Of a stretch of 64,000 nucleotides of DNA, positions 33,801 to 42,306 are shown piece by piece (position 1 is the stretch's first letter; each line of letters opens with the position of its first letter). The stretch lies in NCBI RefSeq assembly GCF_004000845.1, contig NZ_BIMA01000003.1:62001-126000 (forward strand). Reading direction: 5' to 3'. The translations under genes and the position numbers were made by a program. The notes below the pieces were generated by a model. The model saw nothing but the letters and a program-made list of their open reading frames with translations. It was not told the origin of the DNA and searched no databases. The stretch comes from Paenibacillus koleovorans NBRC 103111. GTDB taxonomy: Bacteria; Bacillota; Bacilli; Paenibacillales; NBRC-103111.

Positions 33801-36599
33801 CTTCGCCGAATACCAGGCTTTGCCCGCTTCGCTGTACTTGATGCCGTTCGCAACCTGCGCTTCCCACACGGGGCGCAATATGCCAGCCGAGGTCGGGATT
33901 CCAGACAGAATGCGGCCTAGCCGGAAGTCATTGTTCCAGCCGTTCGACTCGCTGCCCGTGTTGGCCGCCGATGCTTGCCCCCAGGACCATACTGCTCCGT
34001 TCTCGTCGATCACATACGTGCTGCCGACACTGCCCGTAAGCGAACGCTTCTCGCCGGCGAATGCAATCGGGGTCCCGTGGAACGTAGAGGCGGTCGCCCA
34101 TTGCACCGATGCGCTGGAGTTCGGAATGCCGGAACGCTCGAAGCCGTTTTTGCCCCAGGCATACAGCTGATCGGTGTCCTCGTCCCAAGCGTACAGCAGG
34201 TTGCCCTGCGATGTGTAGATGCGGTCGATTCCGCTCAGCTCGACGCCTGCGCTTGTTTGAGCCGCACGGAAAATCCCGGTCAACCCGCCGCTAGGCATAG
34301 CTGGAGAGCCGCTGGCGTATATGCCGTTCACGTTGTTGCCGTTCACATACACTTTGCCGTCGGTGGTCAGCAGAGCGGTAGCATTGCCGTCCGCATCCGA
34401 GCCGCTGAACGTCACGGCTTGCCGGATGACCGTGGACGGGGATGCTGGAGCGGAGCCGGTCGCGAACTTGTAAGCCGTATCCGACGGCGGGTACTGGCCA
34501 TGATCTTGATCTTCGAAGGCGCCCGCCTTCACGATGAGGTAGTAGTCCGTGCTGTAGCTAAGCTCGGACGCCGGTGTGAGACGCACTACGGTGTTCTGGT
34601 TCTCGAACATTGCCGTAGTGGAGACCAGCGTACCCGAGACGCTGCCTTGTCGCAGCTCGACCGCTGCGTTCAGGCTGCTTAAGTTCGTGACCGCTTTTGA
34701 GAACGTGATCGTCGGTTTGATCTTCGTCGAAACCCCGGTTGCGTTGTTAGCCGGTTGAGGGTCGGCTGAGATTTGCCCGACCGTCCGGAACGTTGCACCT
34801 TGTGTGGAGATGGCGGCTCCTTGGAAATCCTGAAGCGTACCGCCCTGCAGCTCCACGTAGTAGTCGGCCGTTTCATCCAGCGGACCCGCGAATGTGACGA
34901 TGAGCGTCTTCCCGACATTCGAGACCGTGTAGGCGCTCGACGCGAGAGCAGTGCCGGCAGCAGATGTGCCGCTGTATACCTTGACGGTATCGGCTATGGA
35001 GCTGCCTCCGGTCAGGGTTAAGATCTTGTTGAACGCGATGCTGGGGCTGGCGGTGAGAGATACGCCAGTCGCCTGATGCGCTGGCGAGAACGTTACGGCA
35101 AGCGCCGTATCGTCGTTCGCATGCGCAGCCAGCGCCGGCACATTCACGAGCGCCGCTTCGTTGATCGGCTTCGGTGTGCCTTGGGAAACGGTTTGCCCAA
35201 GCCCCGAGCCGTTGGCCAGCAGATCGACGCCGGCATTATACCCCCACGTATAGACGACATTGCCCTTCACTGCGGCCCCCGTCGTCCGGAACATGCTCAT
35301 CGACTCGGCGTCCTTGAGGTACTCGTTGCGGACCGCCGTGGACACGGTTTTGCTGGCCGCCGTCCCATCGCCGAAGCGTACGCCGTGAACCGCACCGCCT
35401 GTGGACGCCCCCCACTCATACACATTGCCGTCGGTGGCAACGCCGAACAGCACATGGTTCATCGTCGGACCGAGCGCATACACGTCGCGGAACGTAATCC
35501 CCGCAGCCGCGTTGCCGCCAATGCCGCCGGTCGTCCCGTTGCCGTACACAGCCGTTGGCCGTGCTGCGGTGCGCGCGTTGGCGTCGTACACGTTGTTGGC
35601 GGCGCCGGAGTTGAACACCGTATAGATCGCGCCTTGATCGTCAAGCAGGATCACAATCCCGCCGGAGGAGACGCTCATTTGCACGAAGGCTCGTCCCGCC
35701 GCTTTGTCCGGATGCTCGACTTTGACGAAGATGGCCGAGGCCGAGGTGGAGATCCCTTTGCCGAACGCATACAGGTCCCCTGCCTCGGAGAGGATATAGT
35801 TCACACTCGGCACATCGTCCGTCCCGGCAACCGCTATGGCGCGTTCGTCCGGATCGCTCGGGTTGAACACCACTTGACCCGGCAGTACGCTGCTGAGCGT
35901 TCCGTTCATCGTGTAAACCGAGTCGCCAACCGTGATCGTGCGACCAAGACGGTAGTCATACGTCGCCAGATTATTCGTGCCGCTGGAGCCCCACGAATAC
36001 ACCTTGCCGTCGGTGGCAACGGCCAGAATCGTGCTCGGCTTGGCGCCGTCGGCGCCGGCTATGCCGCCGAGCGTCCGCTCCTGCGAGCCGTCGAAGGCGA
36101 TGCCGAGATCGGCCAGCGTCTGGTTGCCGGCAAACTTCAGCTCGGTTGCATAGGGCTGGTCTGCCGGGGTTGTCCCCGTTCCGCCGAGCACCCCCAATTT
36201 GCCGCCGTAAGCGCGCCCCCAGCCGTACAGCTTGCCTTCGGCTTGGCTCCAGGCGTACATCGTGCCGCTGTTCTGGTAAATACGCGTGATGCCGGTGAGC
36301 GGCGTTCCCGCGCTTTTCAACACCGGGGTGAAGACCGTCGCCGTACCGCCGATCGTCCCGTCTCCCAGCTGACCGTTGCCATTGCCGCCCAGCATGTAGA
36401 CGCGTCCGTCTACCAGCAGAGCCGTGCTGCCGAATGTTGCAGAAGAATTCGACGTGTTCATCACCACTTGCTGAATGTGCCGGGTCGCCCCATCTTCGCC
36501 CGTAATGTCGGAATGCGCCGACACCGGGATGACGAACGACAGGACTAGCGCCAGGGCAAGAATCACGCTGAGCGCCTTACGCATGTAACCAGTTCTCAC
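30861..36599 (-). CDS. Giant secreted protein: RCC1 blocks, Ig-like domains, clan GH-A-like barrel, FIMAH-type C-terminus
   Basis: From GTG 36599 the product is 1912 aa. It has a signal peptide (RKALSVILALALVLSFV to VSA), a first RCC1 beta-propeller block (about 40-480; repeats such as YMLGGNGNGQLGDG), two Ig-like Big_5 domains (about 490-720; SPAHQATGVSLTASPSIAFN), a second RCC1 block (about 735-1190), a glycoside-hydrolase-like barrel (about 1205-1620) with TIYNEPND (acid/base E near 1361) and QITEFGPN (nucleophile E near 1461), a third Ig-like domain and a C-terminal FIMAH-type helical domain. AGAGGAGG sits 7 nt before the GTG, which decides the start over ATG 36620. It probably binds and degrades a polysaccharide outside the cell. 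Substrate and GH family (GH39-like?) are uncertain. Confidence 0.82.
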   Translation of the reverse strand: MRTGYMRKALSVILALALVLSFVIPVSAHSDITGEDGATRHIQQVVMNTSNSSATFGSTALLVDGRVYMLGGNGNGQLGDGTIGGTATVFTPVLKSAGTPLTGITRIYQNSGTMYAWSQAEGKLYGWGRAYGGKLGVLGGTGTTPADQPYATELKFAGNQTLADLGIAFDGSQERTLGGIAGADGAKPSTILAVATDGKVYSWGSSGTNNLATYDYRLGRTITVGDSVYTMNGTLSSVLPGQVVFNPSDPDERAIAVAGTDDVPSVNYILSEAGDLYAFGKGISTSASAIFVKVEHPDKAAGRAFVQMSVSSGGIVILLDDQGAIYTVFNSGAANNVYDANARTAARPTAVYGNGTTGGIGGNAAAGITFRDVYALGPTMNHVLFGVATDGNVYEWGASTGGAVHGVRFGDGTAASKTVSTAVRNEYLKDAESMSMFRTTGAAVKGNVVYTWGYNAGVDLLANGSGLGQTVSQGTPKPINEAALVNVPALAAHANDDTALAVTFSPAHQATGVSLTASPSIAFNKILTLTGGSSIADTVKVYSGTSAAGTALASSAYTVSNVGKTLIVTFAGPLDETADYYVELQGGTLQDFQGAAISTQGATFRTVGQISADPQPANNATGVSTKIKPTITFSKAVTNLSSLNAAVELRQGSVSGTLVSTTAMFENQNTVVRLTPASELSYSTDYYLIVKAGAFEDQDHGQYPPSDTAYKFATGSAPASPSTVIRQAVTFSGSDADGNATALLTTDGKVYVNGNNVNGIYASGSPAMPSGGLTGIFRAAQTSAGVELSGIDRIYTSQGNLLYAWDEDTDQLYAWGKNGFERSGIPNSSASVQWATASTFHGTPIAFAGEKRSLTGSVGSTYVIDENGAVWSWGQASAANTGSESNGWNNDFRLGRILSGIPTSAGILRPVWEAQVANGIKYSEAGKAWYSAKPEQILFSTDPAEKAIEIVGAGTTSAIILTDLGNLYAFGGTGAGQFSSDSGNRFAKVVHPVTGRKFVEISASVAGTAIMLDDIGQVYSLFAGTFSNNKANLAPQKTAAIYDATNGIPNAETIIFDGILAFGAGTNVTYMVQASDGKVYVWGSNQSAKLGLGIGDISNSSVVPFATENTALNGVEGFFGFNDTVIAWKSDVLYTWGSNPYNTLANGTNIADYNLSPLPITKPYLVNIPGLQAAAPDGDPPAAPDTPLEGTNANFVYKPAISQEVNGNILVEDFYGWGGQYNHQLFSDLNRAVYNATDANLENLKDKLINLNPKYTRIFYDPDPQRAIPYINTAAGGNTGYTGIYGDLNYESLEQTLQLAMDTGSAVNLTYWHPAVEIGGQVVASGDLNWDISTGMARWAQHLKTLIVTKGYSNIKSLTIYNEPNDDTPIDMNKYVQVYRALDTALKNEGIRNLVDIVGGDLLTGSQMAWFKLMGENLNDVVDVYSIHRYWFDGSTRYNMLLTVQAIINALPENQRKPVQITEFGPNKGYMNPNYSGNQANLIKYAYETSGFNIMSAALGFDGTSKWDVYHAKYDGDIQDHSMIRDARDGYELRPEYWSFLLQSLTTETGWSTAKVRGGMGDGGVSGKIVAALESADGTEQSLFLLNQSLTAATSISVEGLDTSKTYYVYMWNENGDGKITAKGVLSSSGAASTQSSNTAGGVYRVTGIPGNSWAVLTTRQLDPARWSDVWTYDATPDVFIAPGSNATAVPVDAQVEIGFNVEFLNREGIGDINKIDPTSTPQLLSGSNFAGIVKVYEGTDATGVQLAEGTDFVVQFKTGVGYTYKEKRMVVSFPGGLEPGTDYYVEVQPNVLRHVRPNPTSVPYSYVNTVPVGVTFETEAVPVTLLGLGGLVQGYIASGELSGPLVPQVTNGLAQAQHQYDKGSPDKAAKHLNDLLKHLNKSNMQQHVSAAAKAALVQYVADLKEAWGVEE

Positions 36600-36732
36600 T
36601 ATACGGCCTCCTCTTTTCATCCACTTGGAATCGCTTACATTTCTATATAGTACATCACCTCTTCCTAGTTGAAGTATGGTTGAGATTGCAGAAGCATGTC
36701 ATTTTATGAATCAATTGGGCTCCACTTGTTGG

Positions 36733-36856
36733 GGGGGCTTGGTGTAGGTGCGGGGCGGGGGGAGGAGTGCGAGGCGTTGCGTGTGGGACGGGCGCGGGGG
36801 AAGACGTTAGGCGCAGGGTAGGAGCAGGGTAGGCGTAGGGTAGGCGCAGGGGCGGG
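36733..36856 (+). repeat. G-rich tract with 11-bp tandem repeat
   Basis: Runs of G (GGGGGGG, GGGGCGGGGGG, GGGGG) are followed by about four 11-bp units of the type GCGCAGGGTAG (about 36811-36852). The tract is strongly G-skewed on the plus strand and could form a G-quadruplex. It lies upstream of the giant gene's start, pointing away from it. Apart from this and repeat A, the gap 36600-37013 holds no gene. Confidence 0.6.
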
Positions 36857-36934
36857 GTGCTGGATACCAAACTTCGCTATTGGAGTACCAAATTTCGCAT
36901 ACAAGCTCCATTTCGGCCAATCTGAGTACCAAAG
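36857..36934 (+). repeat. Interspersed repeat A, copy 2
   Basis: It is nearly identical to the reverse complement of 1589-1667: CTGGATACCAAA, CTTCGCTAT, ACCAAATTTCGCAT, TTTCGGCCAAT and ACCAAAG occur in the same order. More diverged ACT(C/T)AG-TACC motifs continue to about 37050. Confidence 0.7.
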
Positions 36935-37013
36935 TATCCAATTCGCGAACCTAGCTTCCCGATTAGAGTACTTAGGTACTCAGATTAACCTCCCTCACGC
37001 AAAAGAAGGAAAT

Positions 37014-37535
37014 TTAGTTCTCAGTCTGAGTACATAGGTTCTCAGTCCGAAGCAAATACAATCGCATCACTACAAATGGAATCTGCACATCCGATACGCT
37101 GCTATAGAAACCCTCACCCGGGACGAACCCAGCCTTGCCATATGCTTTGATTGCTCTTTCGTTAGACGCTGCAACGACTAACCGGAAATTCGACTTACCA
37201 AAATAGCTGCCTAAAAAAGAAACGGCTTGCATTAGAAAACCACCTCCGAGTCCTTGGCCGGTTAGATCGGGTCGCAATCCCAGTCCTATGTCGAGCAAGT
37301 CCTCGTTGTCATAAACTCCAATTTCATAGCCTCCCGGTACTCGAGCAGAACAGCCGCTGCAAACAAAGCCTACTAGTTGGAACCCTTCATCTTCGACATA
37401 AAAATATTCACCATTCATGAATTCTTGGATGCATTCCTCGCTTCCATCCATCGTATACAAGTCATATGGCGGCGGATAGGTCCATGAGGATATTGTTTTT
37501 GCGACCGATTCGGTCATAGGCACAAAATGATACAT
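37014..37535 (-). CDS. GNAT-family N-acetyltransferase
   Basis: The 173-aa protein has the GNAT pattern: LVGFVCSGCSARVPGGYEIG, then IGLGLRPDLTGQGLGGGFLM with the acetyl-CoA pyrophosphate loop (Q/R-x-x-G-x-G/A as TGQGLGGG), and RLVVAASNERAIKAYGKAGF near the end. It transfers an acetyl group from acetyl-CoA to an unknown amine. ATG 37535 is preferred over 37553 because GGGAG lies 8 nt before it. It is a single gene. Confidence 0.88.
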   Translation of the reverse strand: MYHFVPMTESVAKTISSWTYPPPYDLYTMDGSEECIQEFMNGEYFYVEDEGFQLVGFVCSGCSARVPGGYEIGVYDNEDLLDIGLGLRPDLTGQGLGGGFLMQAVSFLGSYFGKSNFRLVVAASNERAIKAYGKAGFVPGEGFYSSVSDVQIPFVVMRLYLLRTENLCTQTEN

Positions 37536-37789
37536 GTCATTCACTCCCGCCATAACGGTTCTCGGAAAAAAGCCAATATACTCTTTTAGTCTAACACTAC
37601 ATTCCTACATTCTCCCAGTCGAAATCTATGTTATCAGTGATGGCACAAGCCGTGTACAGATGAAGTAAGCCAACCATCCGGCAATCAGCCTGATGGTCCT
37701 CTGGCGTTGGTGTTCCGTATCCCGCAACCAGCTATCCCACGAGGCGAAGAGCATTCTCGAGAGGCGTGGCGCCTGTACCCTTGCTCCCC

Positions 37790-38081
37790 AGTCCGAATAA
37801 ATCGGACTACCGCTCGACTCTCCGCCCGGCAACGCTTTTCTCTGAACATTCGCCTCATTTCAGCATCCATGGTGCCGCCTTCCTGCATCGGTATCCGTAG
37901 TCCGACTTTTTCGGACTGCATAGCGTGAGCGGGTCCTGATAGACGCCGTAGTCCGATTACATCCACTTGCAGAGCCATTTGCGCACACCCCCTCCGAAAA
38001 CGCCGCTCCAATTCGGCAAGTTCGGACTGCAGAGCTTTTCTGGACGGGGAAACGATCTGTAGACCGATTTTTTCGGACTAC
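37790..38081. repeat. Cluster of three AGTCCGA/TCGGACT hairpins
   Basis: Hairpins with arms AGTCCGA and TCGGACT occur at 37790-37808 and 37899-37917, and a variant GTAGACCGA/TCGGACTAC at 38059-38081. Further half-sites (AGTCCGATTAC near 37950; TTCGGACTGCAGAG near 38030) lie between them. Open frames across the region do not resemble proteins. The gap 37554-38139 therefore holds repeats only. Confidence 0.65.
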
Positions 38082-38139
38082 GGAGCATACGGAGCAAGGT
38101 TACTTGGAGCTCGGCGACTATTTTCTGCGTTTCATTGGA

Positions 38140-38700
38140 AGGCGCAAGCCCTCCTTTACTATTCCAGCTTCCCCTTCATCGAACCGTACGTGAGGTTTTC
38201 CCTCATACGGCATTCCGATGTTCTTCTTCCCTCGGCGTTACGGTCCTTTCCTTAACCGCGAATTTCTTGAGCCCCGCAAGTTGAGCCGCTACGGCTGCCT
38301 GTTGAGGCTTGCTTGGGGCCTTCCCAGAAAGTCGAAGCCCTGCTCATCTCCCCTCAGGTTGACAAGCTTGGACTTCGACTTGTTCATTTCCGGACGACGA
38401 GCGCCCCCAGGGCTTGTTCTTTGGGTTTGCACAGGCCGACGATGGCGTCGGTATAGCGCGCCAGTGTTCCGGTTTCCGCAACCATCATATCCAGATCGTA
38501 TCCAAGTATTTAGTGGTAATTTTTTCCCATAAACGCAGGTTTGGTTGTCCCCGCTTCTCAGTAATACGACCGCCTCCGCGCCTTTCCCGCACCAGTTTCC
38601 TGCTCGCTACGAGGCGACTTGACTCTTGCCTCAATCGCGCTATTGCCTCAACCGGACTTGCACCGGCTATTTGTGCCTAGCTTGGCTAGGTCCGCTATGT
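38140..38700 (-). pseudogene. Decayed group II intron with remnant reverse transcriptase
   Basis: On the minus strand the 3' part (38179-38215) has a domain V-like hairpin: ATGCCGTAT, GAGGGAAAACCTC and ACGTACGGTTC. The 5' part (near 38660-38690) has AGCCGGTGCAAGTCCGGTTG, like domain I. Between them only scraps of the intron-encoded protein remain: RYTDAIVGLCKPKEQA, a degraded YADD motif, then a stop, then KSKLVNLRGDEQGFDFLG from the next RT block, then stops. Most of the roughly 420-residue protein is missing. The element begins just past a terminator stem, as group IIC introns do. Exact ends are not resolved. Confidence 0.8.
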
Positions 38701-38701
38701 C

Positions 38702-38728
38702 AAAAGGGACGACCTCCCGGCCGTCCCC
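38702..38728 (-). terminator. Terminator after the pectate lyase gene
   Basis: On the minus strand GGGACGGCC pairs with GGTCGTCCC and is followed by TTTTG. It lies about 20 nt after the lyase stop and just before the decayed intron. Confidence 0.75.
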
Positions 38729-38747
38729 TGCTTGAGATACAGACTGA

Positions 38748-40964
38748 CTACTTCACGATCACAATGTACTGGCCGTACGAAGTGTGGCCGTTGTTGCCGA
38801 GCGACACCGTCGAGCCCGAGGTGAACGATTTGCGGTACAGGCTGTAGGTTACGCCGTTGCCCGCGATGTCCGTGCCCGTATCCGTCCAGGTCGACAGCCA
38901 GGAAGGCTTCGTGGTGATGGCGTCGTTATGCGCCACATACACATCGGCATTGCTCGTCACTTGGAACGAGACTAGTGTTGTGCCCGTGTACGCCTTGGAG
39001 TCCATCGCCGGGCGAATCCATTCGCTGCCCGCTACGCCGGACGCCACTGCGGAGAACGTCACGGCCCGGTCGCCGTAGGACAAGCTGCCCACTTGCAGAT
39101 TGTATTGCGATGACCAGTCGGCGGCGTTGGCCGAGTCGTTCACAGTCAGCCCGCTGACCTTCGAGACCGGAGCGACGATGACGATATATTGCGCGTAAGA
39201 GGTGTGCCCGTTGTTGCCGAGCGATACCGTCGAGCCGGCGGTGAACGTTTTCTTGTACAAGCTGTACGTCACGCCGTTGCCGGCAATGTCCGCCCCCGTA
39301 TCCGTCCATGTCGACAACCAGGAAGGCTTCGTGGTGATGGCGTCGTTATGGGCGACATAAACATCCGAAGCACTGCTCACCGTGAAGGAGACGAGCGTGG
39401 TACCCGTGTAAGCCTTGGAATCCTGCGCAGGACGGATCCAGTATTTGCCGGCTACACTGGGAGCGATGGACGAAAATACCGTTGTTCGGTCGCCGTAGGA
39501 GACATTACCGTTCTGCAGGTTAGCTTGGATGGACCAGTCCGCGCTGTTGGCCGAATCGTTGATCGTCAGCCCTGCAATCGGACCTGCCCCCGGAGGCGCT
39601 ACGATAGTACGGCCTTCCACTTCTGCGGCCATCAAGTCGAGCCACTCTTCCAGGTTCGTATAGCCGTCGCCGTCATCATCCGCCGTGCTGCTCGGCACGG
39701 TCAGCGTGCGGGTGTTGTTGGCTACAACCGGCCAGCCGCCGGCTTCAGCGATGGAATCGATAATCGTCCCTGTTCCGTTCAGCATCTGGTTGATGATTCG
39801 AGTCTCATAAGGCAGGCGGTCAGCCGGTCTGGCTCCCGCATTAGCCGCTACGTAGGCCTTCACTTGGCTGGATGGCATCGCCGTCAACCCGGTCGGCCAG
39901 ACGGTTGCGGAGGAAGCTTGCAGCTGGGACTGGGTGAATGAGGTGCTGTTGCTGACCAAGTCCCATTGCGAGCTGACGGGGAACGAGTGGTTCTCGACGA
40001 TATTGTCCGAGAGGTACAGCTTGCCGCCGGATGCGAACGTATTGATGATGTCGATCGGCTTCTTGCCTACCGCCCAAGTCGCAAGCGACGGGCCGTTCGA
40101 GAAGACGTTGCCCACAATGGCGTTCTGCGTCGGCACTCCCCGATGCGCATTGAATCGGTTGAACGTGTTGACACGATCGTAGAAAACATTGTTCACTTGG
40201 ACGTAGCCGTCCGACTCCGAATAAGGCATCCGGCCTTCGGCATGGCTGACAAGACTGCCATAGAACAGCAAGTTGGAATTTTGCTGGTTGTCATAGAGCG
40301 GACCAAAGCCGTGCGGCGTCGGCGCCGTATCCCCTTCGTCGACATGAATCGAATCATGCAGCGGCTCTGAAGCAATGACATTGCGGAACGTGATGTTGCC
40401 GTAAGCGTTGTAGGTCTCGAAGATTTCATCCACCGACCAAGTGAATGTGCAGTGGTCGATGACGACATTCTCGACGCGCCCATTCAAGCCGTTGATGGAG
40501 ACAGCATCGCGATTCTGCGGCAGCACGCCGGTTGTCGAATCCCCCGGAGCCGAGCGGATATGCTGGATAAGCACGTCGTGCGTGAGGATGCGGATGACCG
40601 CGCCGCGCAGGAAAATGCCCGGAGACGGAGCGGTTTGGCCGGCAATCGTGACGTACGGATCTCGAATATCGAGGTAGCCGTCCACGACAATCGTGCCCGA
40701 TACCTCGAACACAATCGTTCTTGGCCCGGTTTGTGCGAGCGCGTGTCGGAGCGTGCCCGGCGTATTCGTGTTCGCCAAGCTGTTGACTTTGTATACCGTG
40801 CCGCCGCGGCCGGCCGGGGTGTCCATGCCGAAGCCCGTGGCGCCGGGAATGACCGGGATGGCGAATGCGGATTGTGCGGCAATGAGCATCAGGAGCAGAG
40901 CGAAAGCGCTTACGAAAGTCATCCGGAAAAACTTTGCTGACAGGTTTCCTTTTCCTTGATCCAT
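38748..40964 (-). CDS. Secreted pectate lyase-like protein with duplicated C-terminal module
   Basis: The 738-aa protein has a signal peptide (FVSAFALLLMLIAAQSAFA), a right-handed parallel beta-helix pectate-lyase domain (about 25-400; GRGGTVYKVNSLANTNTPGT, GTIVVDGYLDIRDPYVTIAG, HDVLIQHIRSAPGD, RVENVVIDHCTFTWSVDE), a calcium-loop-like segment (DDDGDGYTNLEEWLDLM), and two copies of a roughly 136-residue module sharing DVYVAHNDAITTKPSWLSTW. It should cleave pectin or a related uronan outside the cell by beta-elimination. GAGGTGA 5-6 nt upstream favours ATG 40964 over 40982. A terminator follows. Confidence 0.85.
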   Translation of the reverse strand: MDQGKGNLSAKFFRMTFVSAFALLLMLIAAQSAFAIPVIPGATGFGMDTPAGRGGTVYKVNSLANTNTPGTLRHALAQTGPRTIVFEVSGTIVVDGYLDIRDPYVTIAGQTAPSPGIFLRGAVIRILTHDVLIQHIRSAPGDSTTGVLPQNRDAVSINGLNGRVENVVIDHCTFTWSVDEIFETYNAYGNITFRNVIASEPLHDSIHVDEGDTAPTPHGFGPLYDNQQNSNLLFYGSLVSHAEGRMPYSESDGYVQVNNVFYDRVNTFNRFNAHRGVPTQNAIVGNVFSNGPSLATWAVGKKPIDIINTFASGGKLYLSDNIVENHSFPVSSQWDLVSNSTSFTQSQLQASSATVWPTGLTAMPSSQVKAYVAANAGARPADRLPYETRIINQMLNGTGTIIDSIAEAGGWPVVANNTRTLTVPSSTADDDGDGYTNLEEWLDLMAAEVEGRTIVAPPGAGPIAGLTINDSANSADWSIQANLQNGNVSYGDRTTVFSSIAPSVAGKYWIRPAQDSKAYTGTTLVSFTVSSASDVYVAHNDAITTKPSWLSTWTDTGADIAGNGVTYSLYKKTFTAGSTVSLGNNGHTSYAQYIVIVAPVSKVSGLTVNDSANAADWSSQYNLQVGSLSYGDRAVTFSAVASGVAGSEWIRPAMDSKAYTGTTLVSFQVTSNADVYVAHNDAITTKPSWLSTWTDTGTDIAGNGVTYSLYRKSFTSGSTVSLGNNGHTSYGQYIVIVK

Positions 40965-41447
40965 CAGTGTCACCTCATTCATTAGATTGGAAATGCACCT
41001 GGAGGCCTGACCAAGATGAATTCGCCTACAGAATCAGATCATGTTCCTATGTCCGATCCGCTCCTTCCTTGCCAAAATCTGCTTACACCGTCTACTATAG
41101 CAACCCTTATGGGGCCTGTAAGACCCGCTATGCCGCCATTTCGTTCATTAATTCGAGATGTCTACCTGCCGGAAGTACACTTTCGAGGCAATTCGTCCAA
41201 TAATCCGTCAAATCGAGGCGCTGGCTAACTCTGAAAATGCGAAAAACCGCCCAATCGGACGGTCCTTCGCTTATCTTTGCTTTGCTCGCCTCACTCCCTC
41301 TTACTCGTCAAGCAGCTCACACACTACCGCCTCCGGCAAAGGAAACCGCCCAGCACAGCCCAAGCTCACCACCACATTTTAAGTATACACACCTGTCATC
41401 CAGTAGTAGCGCTACAGCAGGCAGGGATGCTTATTAAGTACGCCAGC
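40965..41447. other. Intergenic region, nothing identified
   Basis: These 483 bp hold only short open frames without ribosome binding sites or family resemblance. The part nearest the lyase gene should contain its promoter, which I could not resolve. Confidence 0.5.
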
Positions 41448-42269
41448 CTAAGAATCCGGCAGTTTATATCGTGCTTCGAACCGATCGAGCGTCTGCCTCA
41501 GCCCGAAGTCCAGCTTGAATCGGACCATGTCCGCCACATTATGCGGGATGTCCTTATAGTAAGCGTGGGCGATGGCCCCGGTCATACAAGCAATCGTATC
41601 GCTATCCCCGCCAAGGGAAATCGCTTTTCGCACAGCATCCATGAAGTTGTCCGCCTCCAGAAAAGCGATGATCGCCTCCGGCACGGAGCCCTGGCAACTG
41701 GAATCAAACTTATACGTCTCGCGTAATACCTCTAGCCTGCGATCCAACCGGTATCGGAACTTCGCTGCAATAAAGGATTGGACTTCCTGCTTGCTCTTCC
41801 CCGTCCTTGCGAGAAAAACCGCGCTGGCAATAGCCTGGGCCCCTCTGATGCCTTCTCTGTGATTGTGAGTCACTTCGGCGCTTTGCTTGGCTTCGGCAAG
41901 CACCTCATTCAGCGTATCAAAAGCGAGCCCAATCGGACTTGCCCGCATAGCGGCTCCATTCCCGAAACTATTATAAGGACGCATCGATTCGCTCTTCATC
42001 CACTCCTCGAAACGTCCCCCATATCCGGCATCCGGGTACCTTCTGGCATACTGTTTGATCATTTGAGCGTATAACCGCCTGTTTCGCCTTGCCCTCCAGA
42101 ACGTTTGATCCGTTTCCTCTTGATGAAGGATCGCATGGGCCACTGCAAGAGTCAACACACTATCGTCCGTAAACCGGGTGAACCGACTGAACAGAGGGAA
42201 CTCCTCGGTTTTGACATTGTTGATCTCATAAACCGAACCGATCACGTCCCCAACAATAGCACCCAGCAC
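41448..42269 (-). CDS. Second ADP-ribosylglycohydrolase family protein
   Basis: The 273-aa protein begins MLGAIVGDVIGSVYEINNVK and has the metal motif FTDDSVLTLAVAHAI, then GNGAAMRASPIGLAF and the C-terminal ISLGGDSDTIACMTGAIAHA. All acidic metal ligands of the fold appear to be present. It belongs to a different branch from the 14460-15362 protein (GDVIGS start, AMRxSPIG instead of LMRCLPVA). It is followed upstream by a DNA alkylation repair gene 37 bp away, so ADP-ribose removal linked to DNA damage is possible, by inference. Confidence 0.88.
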   Translation of the reverse strand: MLGAIVGDVIGSVYEINNVKTEEFPLFSRFTRFTDDSVLTLAVAHAILHQEETDQTFWRARRNRRLYAQMIKQYARRYPDAGYGGRFEEWMKSESMRPYNSFGNGAAMRASPIGLAFDTLNEVLAEAKQSAEVTHNHREGIRGAQAIASAVFLARTGKSKQEVQSFIAAKFRYRLDRRLEVLRETYKFDSSCQGSVPEAIIAFLEADNFMDAVRKAISLGGDSDTIACMTGAIAHAYYKDIPHNVADMVRFKLDFGLRQTLDRFEARYKLPDS

Positions 42270-42306
42270 GCCGATCCTCCTTGTCTCACTCCACCAGCAC
42301 GGTCCC

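Noticed and set aside
35076-36548. 490-codon plus-strand frame opposite the RCC1 region
   Set aside because: It is Arg/His-rich antisense translation of the propeller repeats with no start signal.
36600-36620. ATG start of the giant RCC1/GH protein
   Set aside because: The sequence after this ATG is itself the ribosome binding site (AGAGGAGG) for GTG 36599, which leads straight into the signal peptide.
37685-38011. 108-codon minus-strand frame
   Set aside because: It crosses two of the AGTCCGA hairpins, is Arg-rich and resembles nothing. It is probably non-coding.
40965-41447. Possible small genes in the pectate lyase upstream gap
   Set aside because: Several short plus-strand frames overlap one another in different frames without ribosome binding sites or recognisable domains.
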